Shown in pieces: positions 5,706 through 8,515 of a stretch of DNA of 8,515 nt. The number at the start of each line of letters is the position of its first letter. The first letter of the stretch is position 1. Location: assembly GCA_947644475.1 (NCBI GenBank), contig CANRZQ010000116.1, positions 1 to 8,515 of the forward strand. The letters are read 5' to 3'. The DNA comes from an uncultured Muribaculaceae bacterium (GTDB taxonomy: Bacteria > Bacteroidota > Bacteroidia > Bacteroidales > Muribaculaceae). The position numbers and the translations under genes were made by a program. The notes below the pieces were generated by a model. It had not been told where the DNA came from. It saw nothing but the letters and a program-made list of their open reading frames with translations, and searched no databases.

Positions 5706-7306
5706 CTTTTTCAATTATCATTCCGACATATAATGGAAGCAAGTATGTAGCGCAAGCGATTGAGTCTGTTTTGGCTCAAACGCGAAAGCCGGATGAAATA
5801 ATTATTTCTGATGACAATTCGTCCGACAATACCGTTGAGATATGTCGGAAGTATGTGCCGTATGTAAAAGTCGTTGTGAACAAGAATGGCCCGTCGGGTT
5901 TTGTTAACGGCTGGAACAACGCAATTGCGTATGCTACCTCGGATTTTATTTCAATATTACATCAAGACGATTTGCTTGCTCCTGATTTTTTGAAAGAGGC
6001 AGAAAAGGCATTAAGTGAAAATCCTGATGTTAAACATTTTTTTGTTCCGTGTGATTATATTGATGGAAATGGAAAAATAATTCGAACTCCTGATTATTGT
6101 GATGGAAGCACTCGACGATTGACTGGAAGAGAATACGTATATGAGTATAGACATAAAGGTGAGCCAAAGTTGCACCGATGCCCCGGTGTTATTACTGCAC
6201 GTTCAATCTTTTCTCAATGTAAATATAGAGAAGAAGCCGGCCATATAGCAGATGATGATTTTTTCTATCGTGTGGGGAACTTTACTGATATATTAGGATT
6301 GTATAAGCCATTAGCTTTTTATAGAGAGCATGTTGGAAGTGAAACCGGGCATTTAATGCAAAGTCAATTGGTGCGTAGGCTATTGCATGATATGGATTTT
6401 CAATATCGTAATGCACACTTTAATCCACTATTTGATGAAAAGATTAAGGAAGAATTCAAGTATTGGAAAAATAAGTATATTATCCGATTGTTTGTATATA
6501 GTTTAAAGAGTTTTAAAATAGATGATGTAAGGTGTGCATTAAATTATGTCAATATTTTAGATTTAGTTCGATATTTATCAGGTTATTGCCGGCAGTTTGT
6601 TTCTCAATTGGTTAAAAACCTAATGGGGGGGGGTAAATTAGCAAGTAATAATCTTGGAAAGGTGCTTATTGTGGCTCCGCATCCCGATGATGAGGTCTTT
6701 GGCTGCGGGGGATTGATAGCACGATTGGTTAAAATGGATAATGCACCACATGTTGCGATTCTTACCAGTGGAGAAGGTAGCCATCGAGGTTGTTGTTCTG
6801 TTGCAGAAATGAATATTGCAAAGGCTCGAAAAGATTTGGCTCTTCGTGCTGCAAGATTGCTTGGAGTACCGGAAAAGAATTATAGTTTTATTGGCTTGCC
6901 CGATGGCTCAATTCCCGGCGAGGATGATGGCTCGGATGAAGTGAATAATCTCCGTGAACTAATCAAGGATTTGAATCCGGATACCATTTTTGTTCCACAT
7001 AGCGGCGAGGGGTGGCCCGACCATATTAACGCTGCAAAACTTATTCGGGCTTTGGTGCGCGAATTGAATATGACACCAACTTTATATGAATATGCCGTGT
7101 GGATGTGGTATTACAATGTTTGGAACCTTAATTGGAAATCGACGTGTGGAATATCCCTTACAGATGAAGAATTTAAGGCAAAACAGGATGCAATCGCGTC
7201 CTATATTTCAGCAGCTGCACCATGTGGGTATCCGTGGGTTGGCCGGTTGCCTCAACTTTTTATTGAGTTGAATTCCCGAAAAAATGAAATCTTCTTCAAG
7301 GCATAA
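5702..7306 (+). CDS. GT2 glycosyltransferase fused to PIG-L/LmbE-type deacetylase
   Basis: A 534-residue two-domain protein. Residues 1-about 215 are a GT2 (GT-A) glycosyltransferase: IIIPTYNGS (5-13), ISDDNSSDNT (35-44) and the metal-binding HQDD (87-90), with ADDD (183-186) in the acceptor region. A helical stretch runs to residue 307. Residues 320-534 are a PIG-L/LmbE zinc hydrolase: VLIVAPHPDDE (321-331) and a second metal site PHSGEGWPDH (432-441). The family removes acetyl or similar groups from amino sugars or related amides. The two activities together suggest that a sugar is added and then N-deacetylated, or that a neighbouring sugar is. The domains are commonly separate proteins; here they meet at a nine-G tract (6625-6633), where GC also rises (47 of 180 bases at 6421-6600, 84 of 180 at 6661-6840). 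The gene starts by ATGA overlap and ends 23 bases inside the ATP-grasp gene. Confidence 0.9.
   Translation: MTFSIIIPTYNGSKYVAQAIESVLAQTRKPDEIIISDDNSSDNTVEICRKYVPYVKVVVNKNGPSGFVNGWNNAIAYATSDFISILHQDDLLAPDFLKEAEKALSENPDVKHFFVPCDYIDGNGKIIRTPDYCDGSTRRLTGREYVYEYRHKGEPKLHRCPGVITARSIFSQCKYREEAGHIADDDFFYRVGNFTDILGLYKPLAFYREHVGSETGHLMQSQLVRRLLHDMDFQYRNAHFNPLFDEKIKEEFKYWKNKYIIRLFVYSLKSFKIDDVRCALNYVNILDLVRYLSGYCRQFVSQLVKNLMGGGKLASNNLGKVLIVAPHPDDEVFGCGGLIARLVKMDNAPHVAILTSGEGSHRGCCSVAEMNIAKARKDLALRAARLLGVPEKNYSFIGLPDGSIPGEDDGSDEVNNLRELIKDLNPDTIFVPHSGEGWPDHINAAKLIRALVRELNMTPTLYEYAVWMWYYNVWNLNWKSTCGISLTDEEFKAKQDAIASYISAAAPCGYPWVGRLPQLFIELNSRKNEIFFKA
6625..6633 (+). repeat. Nine-G tract at the GT2/PIG-L joint (candidate contingency tract)
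   Basis: Nine G residues complete codon Met308 and the next glycine codons. With nine, the frame runs on into PIG-L. With eight the frame reads GTA AAT then TAG; with ten it reads TAA at once. Both slipped forms would give a clean GT2 protein of 311-312 residues, without the deacetylase. It is the only G or C homopolymer of this length noticed in the window. Confidence 0.85.
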
Positions 7307-8408
7307 GGTCGCCGTAATTATAGGTATAGGAGCGTATAACGATTTAGGCGTTGTACGTTCGTGCGGCGAGGCAGGAATGAAGGTCGTGCTGCTTGCTCCA
7401 GGTTCTATGATTGTTCCCATATACAGGAGCCGTCATGTCGATTTATGGCTCGACACCAATACTTGCAGCGAGAAAGATTTGTTTTGCGCATTGGAGATAG
7501 TTTCCGAACGATATAAAGGAAAGGAATTGGTCCTTTTCCCAACCGGTGATTCCCAAGCAGTCGTCATAAACCGCAATAAAGTGAGTTTGTCAAAAAAATT
7601 CAAGGTTCCCGGAATTGGCGGCGACATGGAAAAAGTGATGGATAAACTCGAAATGTCACGTATTGCAAAAAACAGTGGCATGAAAGTTCCACATACCGAA
7701 TTGCATCATACGAGTCAAGTGTCGGCATCTCAATTGTCATATCCCTGCATAATCAAGCCGGCAGCAAGTATACTTGGGGTTAAAAGCGACATAGCTATAT
7801 GCCGCACTGTGGAACAAGGCGCTGACGCTCTCAATCTGTTTCGTAGTCATTCAACAGAAAGCATTATCGTGCAAGACTTCATAGATGGCGAGGGGCAATA
7901 TGAAATTGCCGTACCCGGAGTAAGTCTTGCAAACGGAAATGTAATTATTGGTGGCTATCTGCGGAAGCATAGGACATTTGGAAACGGGTCGACCGTTTAC
8001 GCAACATTTATTCCCGAGATAGATACTGCTTTGAGCGAGTCAGTTAAGCGTTATATCTCGGGTGTCGGATATAAAGGTATTTTTGATATTGAATTACTTG
8101 TCAATAAGGATGGGGTATTCTTCATCGAATGTAATTATAGAAATGGTGCCTATGGTTATGTAGCGACAAAGGCTGGCTTAAACCTACCGGCTTTGTTTGC
8201 CGGAATTTCAGCATCGCCGTCCAAGCGATTAAAGAAACTTACCATGATGGAGGAGCGAGCAGATATCTTAAATGCTCTTTCCGGACAGGTATCAAAGTTG
8301 TCATGGTTTTGGCAAATGATGTCTGCTGACGTGCATTTATGGTGGTCGTGGAGAGATCCGATGCCTACTTTGTCGCATTATTTGCGGAAATTAGGATTTA
8401 AAATGTGA
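7284..8408 (+). CDS. ATP-grasp carboxylate-amine/thiol ligase-like protein
   Basis: A 374-residue soluble enzyme of the ATP-grasp superfamily (COG3919-like), which activates a carboxylate as acyl-phosphate and joins it to an amine or similar nucleophile. The first 90 residues form the Rossmann-like pre-ATP-grasp domain with a glycine-rich start (VIIGIGA, 11-17) and FPTGDS (85-90). Then come DKLEMSRIAKNSG (120-132), the ATP-lysine segment CIIKPA (155-160), QDFIDGEGQ (197-205), and the metal-binding strand FDIELL to FIECNYRNG (267-288), with E282 and N284 in the usual magnesium positions. A tryptophan-rich C-terminal tail follows. Closest known functions include D-aspartate ligase and amino-acid or uronic-acid amidating ligases in cell-envelope loci, but the substrate is not readable. 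Its start lies 23 bases inside the end of the GT2-PIG-L gene, so translation is probably coupled. Base composition is less AT-rich than the middle genes. Confidence 0.85.
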   Translation: MKSSSRHKVAVIIGIGAYNDLGVVRSCGEAGMKVVLLAPGSMIVPIYRSRHVDLWLDTNTCSEKDLFCALEIVSERYKGKELVLFPTGDSQAVVINRNKVSLSKKFKVPGIGGDMEKVMDKLEMSRIAKNSGMKVPHTELHHTSQVSASQLSYPCIIKPAASILGVKSDIAICRTVEQGADALNLFRSHSTESIIVQDFIDGEGQYEIAVPGVSLANGNVIIGGYLRKHRTFGNGSTVYATFIPEIDTALSESVKRYISGVGYKGIFDIELLVNKDGVFFIECNYRNGAYGYVATKAGLNLPALFAGISASPSKRLKKLTMMEERADILNALSGQVSKLSWFWQMMSADVHLWWSWRDPMPTLSHYLRKLGFKM

Positions 8409-8418
8409 TTTTACAAAG

Positions 8419-8515
8419 ATGAGAGTGCTTTTAGGGATACCGTGTTTGTTGACAGGAGGAACTGAGGTGCAGACGCTGAGTTTGGTGGAGGCGATTGTGT
8501 CGGCCGGACATGAGG
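8419..8515 (+). CDS. Glycosyltransferase family 4, N-terminal fragment
   Basis: The ATG lies ten bases after the ATP-grasp stop and the frame is open to the window edge, giving 32 residues. The start MRVLLGIPCLLTGGTEVQT, followed by LVEAIVSAGHE, has the glycine-rich loop (GGTE) and the first helix typical of the acceptor domain of GT4/GT1-like enzymes. It is presumably the next glycosyltransferase of the operon; the catalytic domain is outside the window. Third codon positions are more often G or C than in the middle genes. Confidence 0.75.
   Translation, partial: MRVLLGIPCLLTGGTEVQTLSLVEAIVSAGHE

Overview
The window is part of a surface-polysaccharide (capsule, O-antigen or exopolysaccharide) biosynthesis locus, with every gene on the + strand. 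The organism is most likely a member of Bacteroidales, perhaps Muribaculaceae or a relative. This rests on the gene style (a tyrosine-kinase chain-length regulator followed by a flippase), on a four-helix-bundle S23-type gene flanked by AGTT(T/G)GGA-type repeats, on the lack of clear Shine-Dalgarno sites, and on a mosaic of GC-rich and AT-rich blocks. The genus cannot be fixed from the sequence alone.

Layout. Positions 1-815 hold the C-terminal kinase domain of a Wzc-like BY-kinase, which begins before the window and ends in a tyrosine tail encoded by four tandem 12-bp units. Positions 817-1295 are an AT-rich S23 four-helix-bundle gene between inverted arrays of a short repeat; it fills almost exactly the gap between kinase and flippase. 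Positions 1302-2861 encode a Wzx-like flippase whose first half is GC-rich and second half AT-rich, switching abruptly near 1983-2018. Then follow an acyltransferase-3 membrane protein (2963-3958), a GT4 glycosyltransferase (4007-5128), a hexapeptide-repeat O-acetyltransferase (5118-5705), a GT2 glycosyltransferase fused to a PIG-L/LmbE deacetylase (5702-7306), an ATP-grasp ligase (7284-8408), and the first 97 bases of another GT4 gene (8419 onward). Genes from 4007 to 8408 overlap one another (11, 4 and 23 bases), so they are probably one translationally coupled operon. No stretch longer than about 100 bases is without a gene; the longest gap is 2862-2962 and holds only a small hairpin. No tRNA, rRNA, CRISPR array or transposase is seen, and no Wzy polymerase is recognisable.

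How the genes may work together (inference): the glycosyltransferases build a lipid-linked repeat unit, the two acyltransferases decorate it, and the flippase moves it across the inner membrane. The kinase controls polymer length or export. The PIG-L domain could expose a free amine on an N-acetylated sugar, which the ATP-grasp enzyme could then join to a carboxylate such as an amino acid.

The most notable signals are a nine-G tract exactly at the GT2/PIG-L fusion joint, where gain or loss of one G gives an immediate stop in either shifted frame (a candidate phase switch), and the flippase that looks like an N-lobe/C-lobe chimera made by recombination.
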